Positions 11,006 to 24,184 are shown, counted from the stretch's first letter. The stretch is 64,000 nt of DNA from Stictocephala bisonia (GCA_035578905.1 JAQJVL010000793.1:175001-239000), one strand, 5' to 3'. Notes: generated from the sequence alone by a model not told the origin. Program-made: numbers and translations.

Positions 11006-11334
11006 GTCGCATTCATATTTTAATACGTGGTTAAACAGATTGTTTTATATAAGTTTTATAAATGTAAGAATTTTAGCTTTTCAAGAAAAACGTTCTTACT
11101 ACTTTCCTGAAACAATGTTTTCTTGCATTCAAGTGATCGTAAATTTAATTGCTTGGTCACGTTGTAATCCTTATGAAATGTACAGTTACGATACATTACT
11201 GTTATATACGTAAATAAATGCAGTGATTTTACATTGATTTTAATAAATAAATATAAAGTTACTGTATTAAGATTATGAAATGTATAAAACTTATAAAAAA
11301 CATTTCTGTCAACCACGTATTAAATATGAATGAA
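11006..11334. mobile_element. Small foldback element / MITE
   Basis: The left end (CATTCATATTTTAATACGTGG, about 11009-11029) is mirrored at the right end near 11312-11332 (CCACGTATTAAATATGAATG). Pairing continues inward through AAGTTTTATAAATG and its partner CTTATAAAAAACATTT, giving terminal inverted repeats of about 60 bp. The centre is AT-rich and non-coding. The class is unknown. Confidence 0.65.
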
Positions 11335-11599
11335 ATACAATAACGGAATTTTTAGTAATAAATATGTAAAATTGATACACAGTGAACACTACTTAAAATT
11401 TACTTTTTTGTTCCAATTAGTATAAAAATTACTTAAACTTAAAATGTTTAAACGCATATTTCATAAGGTACAATTAAATGAGGAAAACAATTGTGTGATT
11501 GGATTTTTCATAGGCCTCTTACTTTCTTAGTAAATAACCTTCAAACTACGGTTCACATAATTTCTACGTCGACAGTAGTATCACATTGGGGGTAGGTTA

Positions 11600-12505
11600 G
11601 TACAGCATAGGTGATAAGTTCTATGCTCGGTTCTTTTAATACCGACATGGCTCTCGCTCAATGGTTGCCATCGTTGTTGACACTACTAGGGAAGTATGGA
11701 ATATCCGAGTTGAGTGGTAATGAAGGTCCGGATATTGTGTAGGGAAGAGAACTGAGTATTAGGCTAGTCAATTAGCTGAAAATCATAACAAAATTACGTG
11801 GTTCGGATTCCACGTGAAGCTGAGGTTCCCTTAGTTGCTCTGGATATTGGACTATTAATAAATGGCTCTTTCTAAGGAACAGTCGACCTTAGTTAGTAAC
11901 AAAGACTACACTCGTTCACATACACTAATCACACTAGTTCGCCCCTCATATTCACCCTTATATCTCTACGATTGGTGTCTAAGTAATGAATAATTTATAG
12001 TAATAATTTAATTTAAATATCTTTTAATTAGTATATGATTTAATGGTGTTACATCATCATCAAGATTGTGTGACGAATTAAACTAAATCAATATTTGTAT
12101 TATGTTACAATAACAAGCAGAGTGACAAGTGTTAAAACGGTTTCTGTGTCCACACGGTATTGGCTCAGACAACCATAAAATTAAAATATTTAAAGACATT
12201 TCCTACATTTCAGAACCATCGCACGAACCGAAAAATCTACCTAAAAGTGAGCGAACTTACTTGTACAACTTATGAGCATTCAATAAATTTAATTGTTTAA
12301 AAAAAATACATAGATCAAAGAACAGTTCTACAACGTAACTCCTTTATTTTGTTAATATTCTTGTTTTTTATTTATATTATTTTGCCTGGTTGTATATTTA
12401 GGCCTAAACTTCTTACAGTTAAACCAGTTTGGTAATCAACTTTAGATATGCAGTTCATATTATTGATTTAATCAGTAACTAGGTGTTTGTCCGTGTTTTG
12501 ATACA
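11600..12505 (+). repeat. Dispersed composite repeat copy A2
   Basis: The left part (about 11620-11900) carries a module with AATACCGACATGG, GTTGCCATCGTTGTTGACAC and GGATATTGGACTATTAATAA. It is shared with 30070-30150, 38030-38150, 54850-54970, 60110-60250 and, inverted, 46500-46830. The right part (11940-12500) is collinear with 6000-6640. It is non-coding; the module's link to the tRNA-derived SINE at 36361 suggests a composite SINE family. Confidence 0.65.
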
Positions 12506-12839
12506 GAATACACACAAAACAGAGATATTTTATTCTTAATTATATTCTTGATTATATACATCAACAATAGATATTTCATCTAATAGGAATATTTATGCCT
12601 TATTTTTGATAGTTAATGAGGCCCGCAACCACAGCTGGTTTAAACGGCATTACGTTTACACGGGACTACACTAGCGCTCCACAATGGACAACAAAAATAG
12701 CCGATATTTTGAGACTCAAAATTTAACATTCGATGGGAAATCTATTTGTGTATAAAATAAAATCAATGATCCACACAATCCAATCAATAGCCTATTTAAA
12801 AAGGTCCATTTATTTTTTTTCTCTTTTTTTTAACAGCTC

Positions 12840-12995
12840 TAAAGTCGGATGTGTATAAAACCATGCCAGAAACCATCCCATGAGTATACTAAATAACTTC
12901 CCAAAGTTTCATGGCGATTTGATGATTGGTGTTGTGATGCATAAAGTGCAAACAGAGAGAATTACATAAATACATTCATTTTTATTTATACAGAT
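12840..12995 (+). repeat. Dispersed repeat shared with 25330-25436
   Basis: CAGAAACCATCCCATGAGTA followed by CCCAAAGTTTCATGGCGAT recurs at 25350-25405 as CAGAAACCATCTCGGGAGTA and TAAAGTTTCATGGCGATCGG. Each copy ends in a simple or A/T-rich tail, as for the 3' end of a mobile element. It is non-coding. Confidence 0.6.
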
Positions 12996-15208
12996 TTCAT
13001 AAAGATGGCAAGGCAGCGTTGGAGATTAAAATGTAAAAATACGCCGGCGCTGAGTAGGCAATTCGGGTACACGTCTAGGGCTGGACACGTGTATTTCCCT
13101 TTAGGGGATGTCGCCAAACAATAATTAAATATTGTGCTATGGTGCTCGAAGTTAAAAAGGGAAGTCCATGTTTTAATAAGTTTACTTTAGTGGTTTTGTT
13201 TCGTTAAAAGATACCGCTCCGACTATTAAAACAAAATAATATTTTTAAATCAACCAGGAAATAGTTGAAAATAGTTTACTTTTGTTTAGGTGATGGTTGC
13301 AGTAGCTACTGAAAAAATTGACTCGCAAGTTTTCAATAACTATTGAAATTACTTAATCTTGAAATATGTGATATATTTAACACAGATAGCATACATTTCA
13401 AGAGCAACCAAGTTGGGTGACAAATATCAGACAACTGAATTCCCAAGTTTGACATGCACTGGAACAATATTTTGTTGATAATTAGTCGAATATTACTATC
13501 GAGATTCATGATATGAAGATTAAACTTGTAATTTCGTCAAAATTATCATCACTTAAGATAGAGCAATCATTCACTCGTCTGTTAGTCAGAAATGTTTTAC
13601 AATCTTGATTTTTATTGTTACTTACAAAGTTGTTTATTGTTATTAGTACAAGGGGACTTTTTTACCTTCTTAATATACTAGTTGTTGGTTAACCGAGCTA
13701 TGTTTAACAGGTTATATACTCATAAAGCGTCGAGTAAATGTTTGTGAATTTTAAGGTGAATATGAAGGATTACTCAAGTGCAAGATTATTTGGATGTAGT
13801 ATTGTTAGTAATTAATTAATTCATAAAAATCTTTTCATGTCTCGCCTTTCGTAGCTATAATTTAAGTTGACGTGTTGGTTTATTATTTTGTTTTTAAATG
13901 TGTTATAATAAAGTCAAGTAAAAAAGTAACATTGGGTACATCCACAATTATTACAAATCAAACTGCGGCCGTTTAGTCTTGTGGCAACCCAACATTTTAC
14001 TGACTTGCAACAATACAAGACTACCGATTGTGGCAAACCTGCCGTTCCCGATTATTCTTAATTTCGTCACAATTAACTTTATAAAGACGAGTGTCTGACT
14101 TTGGTGCGTTGGCATTCCTTGTATATATTTCTTCCTGTTAGCTATCAACGAAAACACATACGGAATAAAAATTAATGTATAAAGTCAGACCTATGACTCC
14201 TCCCAGAATTCACAGACGTCATGTCACGCCCTGATTACGTTGCAGTTATGACACACGGGCACGTATGACACAACAAGTACTTTGGCATGAAACTATATGG
14301 CTATTGATTTAACGTAAATATAACTCTCATAGTTCAAATTGTCGCCTATAAACATGTTCTTATTAATACAATGCCTGTTTTAAAATATTTAATAGCCTAA
14401 ATATGTTTCATATTTTAAACCTTAAAATATCATAGCTGTAAATAAAATAACACATCGTTCAAGCAATATAATATTTAATAAATAAGTGTTTACGATTTTC
14501 AATCATCTGAGACTGTCGTTTCAATTATATATCTGGCACATACATAAAATTACTGAAACACATTTTCCACCTTTATAGATGGGATGTAATGTAAGTTCAT
14601 CTGAATTAACGATTTACAAAGCAAATTATATGCTTTGAAACCACACATTTTGTGTTAAAAAAAAAAAAATGCATTAAAAAATTAAAAAAATAACGCAAGC
14701 TTTGCCCAGGCAATCTTACTGGACAATTTTTCAATGGTTTGGATTTAAATTATGCGAAGGATACATGTTTTAAATTGAATCTCTTAAATTCGAGATATGC
14801 CTTTAACAGTTTTTCTAAAATTAGAATTTACTTTCAGTATTTAGAAACATATATCAGTACCCAACACTGATAAATGCTGGTATTGAAATTCATTTCTTGA
14901 GTCTACCGGTGAAAAGTACTGAACTGGATTCCGAGAATGTTAAATTTCTTAAATTCTACAAACTTCAACGCAGGTTTTTTCTTGAAATGTCTTGTCTTCA
15001 GTTAACAAAATTGTAATATTTTAATCCCATGATGATATGAATGTTTACAAATGAAATACGTCGGATTTTTTAAACCCACCAGAAAAAGCTACTGGAGAAA
15101 TTCAGTGTTGAATAAATGTTAGGATTATGACTTACTTTGTAAGATCTTCTATTAATAGGTGATCTTTAGACTTTACTTTCTATAAACAATGTTATTAGCT
15201 TTTGTATA
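12996..15208. other. Intergenic, nothing convincing
   Basis: AT-rich. A 68-codon minus-strand frame at 13951-14157 contains IGNGRFATIGSLVLLQVSKM, which has a transposon-like look that I cannot place. No gene, RNA gene or array was seen. Confidence 0.4.
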
Positions 15209-15209
15209 G

Positions 15210-16420
15210 TCTACAGATTGGGCCAAAGTCTGCAATGTATTTATTAATTTAAAAACCATTAAAAAAATTTAATGCAATTTTGCAGTTATGTACATGTCCC
15301 TATACCAAACATGTGGACATACTTTACTTGTTTTTTGCATAACCAGGTGATTGCCCATAAAGGAAGTCTTAAACATTTAAATGTGAGTCTACCTCGAGTT
15401 AAATCTCATTTTAAAAGTCTTTGTTTGTAAAACACAAGAGTTCAAATTTGAGGTCAAAAGGATGACCCAGCCAGAAAATATAGTGTGTCAAAGAATTTAA
15501 CAACATATAACTAACACTGTTTAAGACAAAGGTAAGATAGTATTATCTATTGTGCGTAGAGCTAATAATTAATTTATCTAACTGAATATGAGAAATTAAA
15601 TTTCACAAAAAATAAGTAACAAATTATTATAATAATATTCTTAAACTGTTTTGGGTAAACCTACTGTCAACAGTGTTTTAATACATTTTTATTATTTTTA
15701 TCTTACTTAAATAGAATAGCTTTTTTTATAACGCAGTCGTTTGTTACGATTGTTAACAATCAACAACATAATCAGCAACAGGGATTTGAAATTGTTAAAT
15801 AAATAGCCGTATAACTGAGAAGAATTAGTAATATGACATTAAATGCTTTGAATTGCTGTATCTTGTGAATGGGTCATCCTTTTGATCTCAGACTTGCACT
15901 TTTGTATTGTACAAACAAAAAGACCTTTAAAATGTGGTAGGCTTACATTTAAAATCTTTAAGACTTTCTTCATGGGCCATCCTCTAGATATGAAAAAAAA
16001 ACAAGTAAAATATGTCCATATGTTTGGTATAGGGGCGTTTAAATTACTACAAGGTTTCATTACTTTTATTTTAATAGTTTTAAAATTAATAAATACATTC
16101 CAAGCTTTTGCCCAAGCCTGACATTAAATTCTTTGAGTGGCTGTATTTTCTGACTGAGTCATCCTTTCGACCTCAGGTTTGGACTCTTGTGTTTTACAAA
16201 CCAAGCAAGACCTTTAAAATGAGGTATAACTCGAGGTAGGCTTACATTTAAAATTTTTAAGATTTCCTTCGTGGGCCTTCCTGGCTATGCGAAAAACAAG
16301 TAAAATATGTCTAAATGTTTGGTATAGGGACATGTACATATCTGCAAAGTTTCATTAGATTTATTTCAATGATTTTGAAATTAATAAATATATTCTAGAC
16401 GTTTTCCTAACCCTATAACA
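15210..16420. mobile_element. hAT-ended foldback element, copy 1
   Basis: An inverted copy of an about 285-bp repeat (15210-15497) faces a direct copy (15847-16120) across an about 350-bp spacer, and a second direct copy follows (16122-16415). Landmarks in each unit are TGGGTCATCC, AAGACCTTTAAAATG, GGCTTACATTTAAAAT, ACAAGTAAAATATGTC and TTGGTATAGGG. The outer ends resemble CAGGGTTGGGC, typical of hAT-superfamily termini. No transposase is encoded. Confidence 0.75.
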
Positions 16421-16617
16421 CTATAGTTACATTGAATTGAATTCAACAATCGTATTTATTTTAAGTAATGTGAAAATTTCAAAGGAAACTAGATTTAACA
16501 TTGACTACTTACATAGAGAATAAATCCAACCTCGTGTAGTGAATGTTAACGTTTCAGTCTAAAAATAGTTAGACACAAAAATTAACTTGTTCCATTGTAA
16601 ATGATAATTTAACTGTC

Positions 16618-16830
16618 TGAAGGTCGATCCGCAGACTGTCCTGTACGAAGGATCCAGGAATGGGTATGGGGGTGCCTAGTACGGGCACGTCGATAGAGTC
16701 CCGCGGGGCGCGAGTTCAAACGCCCTTAACTGTACGTGGCGACAGTCGGGCCTTAAATAATGTCATTGTATTCTAGGGCCACTAAACCTTAATCTTGGTG
16801 ACATTGGTGGGCTTTAGAAACTTATAATAA
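16618..16830 (+). repeat. Possible tRNA-derived SINE
   Basis: A GC-rich patch in AT-rich DNA with GCGCGAGTTCAAACGCCC near 16706, which resembles a pol III B box (GGTTCAANNCC) with one mismatch. Upstream is GGTGCCTAGTACGGGCACG, with no clear A box. The assignment rests on the B-box likeness and base composition only. Confidence 0.3.
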
Positions 16831-17244
16831 ATCACCTTCGAATCAATTATAACAAACTATATTTTGTAGGTTATGTTTTATTCCAAATCGGAAAGAAATA
16901 ACGCAATACAATGTTGGTAGACGTGTTATTGAAGGTAGTAAATATGACAATATAGTTTATTTTACTAACACACTAATGTTGATATTTAAAATAAAATTAA
17001 TTCATATAATATGCACCTTAGAATGTGACGAGCCAAAAACTATGACAAATAAAGCTGTACAGTTTTTTTTCTGTTTTGTGTCTAATAAAATCTAAAATCT
17101 CCATGAAAACGGGTTTGAGGCAGGTATAATTGTACAGTTTAACCTTAAATTAATTGTTAAATTGTGCCTCTATGGCACTTAAAATAGATAATTTACGTTG
17201 AGTTGGTGGATAATTTCGTTATTATAGACTTAAACCACGATATG

Positions 17245-18368
17245 CAGGGTTGGGCAAAAGTCTGGAATATATTTATTAATTTCAATACCATGAAAGGAAA
17301 CGTAATGAAACGTTGTAGTTATGTACATATCCCTGCACCAAAAATGTAGACACATTTTACTTGTTTTCTGCATAGCTATCATCTGATGGCCCATGAAGGA
17401 AGTCTAAAAAAAATTAAATGTAAGCCTACCTCCAGTTATACCTCATTTTAAAGGTCATTGTATGCACAATACAAAATCTAAGGTCAAAAAATGACCCACT
17501 CACAAAATACAGTGATTCAAAGAATTTAATCTCATATTATTAATTCTTCTCAGTTATACGACTATTTATTTAACAGTTTCAGGTCCCTGTTGCTGATTAT
17601 GTTGTTGATTGTTAACAATCGTAACAAACGACTGTGTTATAATAAAAATCTACTCTATTTAGCTAAGATAAAGATAATAAAATTTTATTAAAACACTATT
17701 GATTACTATCAGGTTTACCTAAAAATAGTTTAAGAATACTATTATAATAATTTGTTACTTATTTTTTGTGAAATTTATTTCTTATATTCAGTTAGATAAA
17801 TTAATTATTAGCTACGCAACAATTATATGACATTAAATTATTTTAGTGGCTGTATTTTTTGATTGGGTCATCCTTTTGACCCCAGGTTTGCACTCTTGTG
17901 TTTTACAAACAAAGACCTTTAAAATGAGGTATAACTCGAGGAAGGCTTACATTAAAATTTTTAAGATTTCCTTCATGGGCCATCCCCTGGATATGCAAAA
18001 AACAAGTAAAATATGTCCAAGTGGTATAGGGACATGTACATATCTACAAAGTTTCATTATTAATAAACACATTCTAGACTTTTGCCCAACCCGGACATTA
18101 AATTCTTTGAGTGGCTGTATTTTCTGACTGGGTTTCGACTCTTGTGTTTTAAAAACAAAGACCTTCAAAATGAGGTATAACTCGAGGAAGGCTAATATTT
18201 AAAATTTTTAAGACTTCCTTCATGGGCCATCAACTGTCTATGCGAAAAAGAAGTAAAATATGTATAAATGTTTGGTATAGGGACGTGTAGATAACTGCAA
18301 ATTTTCATTACGTTTCTTTCAATGGTTTTTAAATTAATAAATACATTTCAGACTATTGCCCAACCCTG
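17245..18368. mobile_element. hAT-ended foldback element, copy 2 (spacer inverted)
   Basis: It begins with CAGGGTTGGGCAAAAGTCTG at 17245 and ends with GCCCAACCCTG at 18358-18368, clean inverted termini of hAT type. The order matches copy 1: inverted unit (17245-17530), spacer, direct unit (17838-18095), second direct unit (18096-18368). The spacer at 17531-17837 is the reverse complement of the copy 1 spacer; for instance GATTGTTAACAATCGTAACA here pairs with the block near 15750. The flanking 8-mers do not match, so no target duplication is claimed. Non-autonomous. Confidence 0.8.
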
Positions 18369-18994
18369 TATAACAATTACAATAATGCAATCTCATAAAC
18401 TCTTTAAATAATGTAGACTAATGATAATAGATTACTTTTAAATTCTTACAGATAAATTTACAATCCTTTTAAATAGAGTATTTAGATTATAATGGTATTA
18501 TTTTTGGCGTGGTTCAGTGTCGAAAAATTATATGTGTAACCATTATTTCAGAGTGTGCTTGAAATGAAGAAATTGTGTGCAATTAGTTGTGATTTCGACC
18601 AGTAAAATAATTTTTAATTATGATTATAGCTTACAAATTAATTGTAATGTTATATAAAACATGGTAAATAAAGTTTAGGGAGAGAAGATATTATACATTT
18701 TTCCTCAAAACAATCAAACAAAATGTGAAAAATTTCTCGTCAATAATTGTTTTAGAATCACATTACGAACTGGCTGTGGTTGTTGTAATTAATCTGTGTG
18801 ATTGACTGCATTGTTCGAAGACTCCATTCTTCAGTCTTCATTTTTCAAAGACTTAATTGTTCAATTCATGGCAATGTCGCTAAATAATAAATTAAATTGT
18901 AACTCATTATCATTTTTATCTTTCCATTAGCTATATGTAAATTTAAAATTTAACTGTGAAAGTTAATTTCTACAACTATATAGCAATAATTAAA

Positions 18995-19777
18995 CAAAAA
19001 TATGTTCAGGCAATGACGGATATCATTCCCATGTCATGGAACGACTTTCGATGACATTGACGCAGCCTCACGACTAACACAATCATGCCTTACAAAAATA
19101 TGTTCAGGCAATGACGGATATCATTCCCATGTCATGGAACGACTTTCGATGACATTGACGCAGCCTCACGACTAACAGAATCATGCCTTACAAAAATATG
19201 GTCAGGCAATGACGGATGTCATTTCCATGTCATGGAACGACTTTCGATGACATTGACGCAGCCTCACTACTGACACAATCATGCCTTACAAAAATATGGT
19301 CAGGCAATGACGGATGTCATTCCCATGTCATGGAACGACTTTCGATGACATTGACGCAGCCTCACGACTAACAGAATCATGCCTTACAAAAATATGGTCA
19401 GGCAATGACGGATGTCATTCCCATGTCATGGAACGACTTTCGATGACATTGACGCAGCCTCACGACTAACACAATCATGCCTTACAAAAATATGGTCAGG
19501 CAATGACGGATGTCATTCCCATGTCATGGAACGACTTTCGATGACATTGACGAAGCCTCACTACTGACACAATCATGCCTTACAAAAATATGTTCAGGCA
19601 ATGACGGATGTCATTCCCATGTCATGGAACGACTTTCGATGACATTGACGAAGCCTCACTACTGACACAATCATGCCTTACAAAAATATGTTCAGGCAAT
19701 GACGGATGTCATTCCCATGTCATAGAACGACTTTCGATGACATTGACGCAGCCTCACTACTGACACAATCACGCCTT
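18995..19777. repeat. 98-bp satellite array, eight copies
   Basis: TATGTTCAGG or TATGGTCAGG recurs every 98 bases (19001, 19099, 19197, 19295, 19393, 19491, 19589, 19687), with few substitutions between copies. Each unit holds the short palindrome-rich block CCATGTCATGG and the near-repeat TGACGGATATCATT / GATGACATTGACG. The array is sharp-edged and non-coding. The high identity suggests recent amplification or homogenisation. Confidence 0.95.
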
Positions 19778-20177
19778 GGTAGTTCTCTAACACATCTATA
19801 AGCAGACTTCACGTTCAACATACACAAATAAATGAATACAACATAATTCATTGGAGCTGAGAGTATAGATAGATTTATTTCTGTAAAAAAATAAATGCTA
19901 AAATTAAGTAAAATATTGCCAGTGATTTTATAGTCGAGTTTCATTCAAGATACATTACCAACACTGCATATTCTTTACTCATCTTGCCATTAAATTTTTA
20001 CAACTAAATGTATAAATCAAGCCAATTAAAACCCCTACAAATTGACTATTTTCTTACATCTCGGTACTCAAGGTATACTACGATACTTCTTTCAACATTG
20101 TAGAAGGGTACATTAAAGAAAAGAGATAAAACCAAAGTGCAGAGCCTATTAACTCAAATTGCCTTTATTAAAGAGCC

Positions 20178-20362
20178 GTTTACTTGGAAGCCTGGAGGCT
20201 GGATAAGTTGAAGAGAAAGGCTGCTGAGGAAGGCCGTACACTGTCGACTGCTGATTGCAGGTTGTTAGGCAAGAAGGACGGCGGGGTATTGCTGACACTT
20301 GCTGTTCGCTCTGGAACTCTTACTCGGCATTTTTCAAGACTACGTGGTTTATAGTGTTTGCT
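20178..20362 (+). CDS. Open frame of unknown nature, no start codon
   Basis: After a TAA near 20174 the frame reads AVYLEAWRLDKLKRKAAEEG and later RLLGKKDGGVLLTLAVRSG before a stop near 20360. It is GC-richer than its flanks and rich in charged residues, so it looks more like coding or transposon-derived DNA than noise. The complementary strand is also open over 68 codons. I cannot identify it; fragmentary transposon sequence is the more likely explanation. Confidence 0.2.
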
Positions 20363-20779
20363 TTCACAATGATAACATTTGCTCAATCAGTAATTCTACG
20401 ATTCCTACTACTTAACAGTTCGATGAATCGAATAATATAGACTGTTCCTTATTCTTAACTTCTATTTTAGATAATAGATATTCAGGAGGCCTTCAAAGTA
20501 GCACCAAAAGGTGACAGTAACTTTAATTATAGACTTATTGTTTTCTTTTACATTGGTTATTACAATGTACATTAGACTTGTTATATGACGGACGTGTTTT
20601 GATGCTGTTCTTGTATACTGTATCGTATAGTTTGTTGTCAGCTACCATTTATTGATTTAGACAATAAAAATATAATATCTGTGTTGTACGAGTATTTGAA
20701 AAAAGTCCATGTGAAATTAATAAAAATATAAAGTGATCTCTGTCACAAAGCTAAATCCAATCTATTCAAACCATTTAAG

Positions 20780-21130
20780 ACTTGCCCCACTGATTCTATT
20801 TTTGCTAGCTAATCCCTCCGTAAAAGTGCGCAGGGGTCAGGCACTCTGTAAATATGTGATCCATTGTATGGATAGACTCCCCACAAACCTGTCCACACAA
20901 ACCTCACTATTTACATTTCCAGTAGTTACAGCTGCGCACACGCATATTCGTAAGCGATCCAACAGTGTCCACTCCCTACGAGGGAGGTTCATTCCACCTA
21001 AATTGATAAGAAACTTATCCATCAAAACTGATTCACGCTATGGCCCAGCTCGTATTTGGCGAGACATTTAATCTGCTCAACTGGAAAGCAGTACGTAGAG
21101 GTGGGTCTCTATATTTTAAGCGGGCGTTCT
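20780..21130 (-). pseudogene. Jockey-like reverse transcriptase C-terminal fragment
   Basis: On the minus strand GGMNLPRREWTLLDRLRIC (near 21010-20950) is the conserved C-terminal motif of jockey-group elements and matches SGMYLPRKEWTM in the + strand fragment at 9262-10062. Reading frames on either side are broken. Only the extreme 3' part of the ORF survives. Confidence 0.65.
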
Positions 21131-22060
21131 GACGAAGGAGATTCTGTGTAATGGGGAGGTGCGGGGCATTCAAGATCTTATTTAATTCTTTATGTAGGAC
21201 GTCCTGATCCTGACGTCCTTATCTCTGGAGGTGCTATATAGCACAGCACCTGGAGCCAAGGAAGTGAAGTTGCTATGAGAGTGTCACTAATAGATCTCAT
21301 GGCTCTATTAGGTTAGACAACAATCGCTTTAGTATATACGCTATTTGATAGTATATAAGTTGTTGTTGATATCACAACAAATGACCATGTCATTTATAAG
21401 TTGTATTTGACATTGCACTATTTGAGTGGTGACGTTACTACGATTGTTTTGTTCCATATAGATTGTCCTATATAGATTGGCTTTGGAGCCAGTAAGATAG
21501 CACTAGCACTGCAAAATGTAGAACACATAGCCAGTAGTTCTCACTCACTCGCCAGACAGAGTTTTCGCCTATTCGTTGTTTTGGTTTAGTTGCTTTGTTT
21601 TGAGTTGTATTTAGTACTAAAGTTTAGTAACAATGAAGTGGAACAGTAATAACAATATATATTTTTTGACAATATATGAAAAATCTTTCTGTATCCCAAA
21701 GTGTCTTTACTTCTCAACTCTCTGATCAGGGCACTAGATGCACCGCACTTGCTTCTTCTTTCCAACCACTGTCACACCCAACATTTTCCTCGTTTCCTTT
21801 ACTAATTCCCTTCTTAGTAATTGTGTAACAACAACCACTCCAGCACGAACAGCTTCACACAACATTTTCAACTGACTGCTAGTCACTATCCAACCATATT
21901 ACAAAAGGATAGGAGCGATTAGTTGACGGGGTCTCAACTTCACTCGTCCTCGCCGGGCTAGTGGATAGTTTACTATCTGAGTATATCACACAAGGCTAGT
22001 TTACTAGCCAATGCTCTTCTCGCTGGCTAGTAGATAGTAAACTCGTCCTGTATAATGTAT
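21131..22060. other. Intergenic with short palindromes
   Basis: No gene was recognised. GGAGGTGCTATATAGCACAG near 21228 is a short perfect-like palindrome, and the block at about 21950-22045 repeats GGCTAGT and GATAGT.AACT in both orientations. Such structure usually marks repeat debris. Confidence 0.4.
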
Positions 22061-22067
22061 AATACAG

Positions 22068-22170
22068 GCTTAACAATGACTACACTCGTTCATCTACACT
22101 CATCATACATTTATTCGCCTCTCATATTCGCTCATAAATCGGTGTCTTACTAATGAATTATAAATAGTTG
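22068..22170 (+). repeat. SINE-family 3' fragment
   Basis: Contains AATGACTACACTCGTTCATC and TCGCCTCTCATATTCGCTCA, collinear with copies at 11890-11990, 30150-30250 and 36495-36580. Only the 3' part of the family is present here. Confidence 0.6.
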
Positions 22171-22639
22171 TAATAAATAGTAACAATAATGAATAACAAT
22201 TATATTTCGTTCACCCACAGTCAAGAACATAAGTTTTACAATAGTCAAGGCCCTTTCTTCATTCTCTTGGCCATGTAAAACACGAGTGACTGGTAGGATC
22301 TATTGAGCTCGTTGTACATAAAGGACGAGAAAGTGTTGTGGCCAGGAAAGAAAGCAAGCCACCACCTTTACTGATTTTTAGTGAAATGGTCTATTTACTT
22401 TGGTGGACTACAGAACGATTCATACGATGCAAAATTTGGTAAAATTTAAATGTGATTCAAATAACGGAACCCACTAGTGATTATAAGACAATCCATAACC
22501 CAGGCGGTTGGTCATAAGATGTAAGAAAAGTAAGAAAAGTTGAACTTTATTGTTTAGCCATTCATCGGAAGGTGTGAAAATAAACAACATACATTGACAC
22601 GAAACCTTATAAGATAATTCAACAGAAATACGGATATAT

Positions 22640-22935
22640 CCGATAATATGGTAGGCTGCGACTGTGTAGTCCTGACAGCACAGGACCGGAACCCAGGTGA
22701 AAGAACCGTAGCCGCAACAATGGGTGGCCGAGGTAATGTGCGGCAGAAGATATGCAATAGTGTGTGGCCAGTGGGGATACTGACCCACTTGTACTGGACA
22801 GAGCGCCCGCTTCCTCGCTATCTCCTCTGTACGTACTTTGACGTATCTTAGTAGTCATCGTACAGTTTATAGCTTGACTCTCGCTTCACTGTTCTACAGA
22901 GAAGGAAACAGAGGTTGCATTCAAATGATGGTTGA
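22640..22935. promoter_or_regulatory. GC/CpG-richer patch, possible promoter or exon
   Basis: The stretch is clearly richer in GC and CpG than its surroundings (GACCGGAACC, AACCGTAGCCGCAAC, GAGCGCCCGCTTCCTCGC). Several overlapping frames are open but none is recognisable. In this genome such patches may mark promoters or first exons; with no linked exon this remains a guess. Confidence 0.2.
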
Positions 22936-24184
22936 ATTTGTGTGTTGAGTAGTTAGTTCTCCTTTATATGGAAGGTCCAGCACCTTGTCAGTCCTTTCCT
23001 TATCGCCCTAAATAATCAAGAATAAACGTAGTACTTCAGATTTATAAAGACGTACATTAGTTGTAATCTGTTTATAACTGCCTCTGAGGCGTTCGTTGCG
23101 GCCATAAGAGAGCGACCTCTGTTTATTTTTCTCTGTGATTGTTCACAGTCTAAGCAATAGTTTAATTACAATTAAATACTTAAGCAATATGCAACTATTC
23201 AAGTTCTCTTTAATTAGATGTTACCCAGTTAATCTTGTTTGACATTGTTCAATGACGCAAGATTGTGTTATGTGCTAGACTACATATTAATATAATTGTA
23301 TTAACATATTAATGTTCTGTAATGATGTAGACAATTGTACCTGTATTTTCTATAGGCCAAGTCTCTTTAAGGTATGTAATACACAATTAAGATTGCACAA
23401 AAGAGTTTATAGCAATACTTTTTATATCAATAAGAACGTATAACATTACATTGCCAATGGGATGGACTTCTCTGGAAATAAGTTTTCTCCAGTTTCATAG
23501 TAATTTGTAGCAAATAGGATATAGCTTTAAAAATACAATAAGATTATTTTTATTGCAGAAGATAAGTATATTGTTTGGTTGTAAGGCATGAAAACTCATT
23601 AATTTAACATAGATATAATTTAGAAAAGAAATTGCTGAAACGGTTCGAAGAATCGATATGGTTACAAAACTTTAAAATAAAATGTATCAACATCCTAGAC
23701 AACATCGAGGCTTAAACCATTTATTTGTTTATAATTATTATTATCTTCACTAACAAACTCTGATTAGCCTTAGTTTTAAATGTAACTTCATATTTATGTA
23801 AATGACTCAATGCTGTTATCAGAGAATATGTATAATAAATATTTATGACTTATGACTTACCAATGTCGAGGTTGAAGTGGAGCGGCTCTCTCATTGACGC
23901 CTTTTCTGTGACAAACATTCGTTTTCTCAACAAACATATAAATAACAGTATTTTAGCGTGCTGCAATCTGTTGAAGATAGTATGATTGTTATATTGAAAT
24001 ATATAACAAGTAAGAAATATATCGCTTATGAAAGGAGTGAAATCTGTTGTCTTAACTGACTGGCCAAGCGAGAAGGAGAGATCACTCGGAAGGACGCCAG
24101 TTCGGAAGGATTAACAAAACTCATGTTTGCTTGTTTACACTTGTGATTTGAATCCAGGTTGACAAGGGAGCTCCCATAATTCAA
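22936..24184. other. Intergenic, nothing seen
   Basis: AT-rich throughout, with a small CpG-containing spot near 23085-23120. No gene or repeat boundary was recognised. Confidence 0.4.

Noticed and set aside
13951..14157. 68-codon minus-strand ORF with IGNGRFATIGSLVLLQVSKM
   Set aside because: Looks transposon-like but I cannot place it; no start context or neighbours support a gene.
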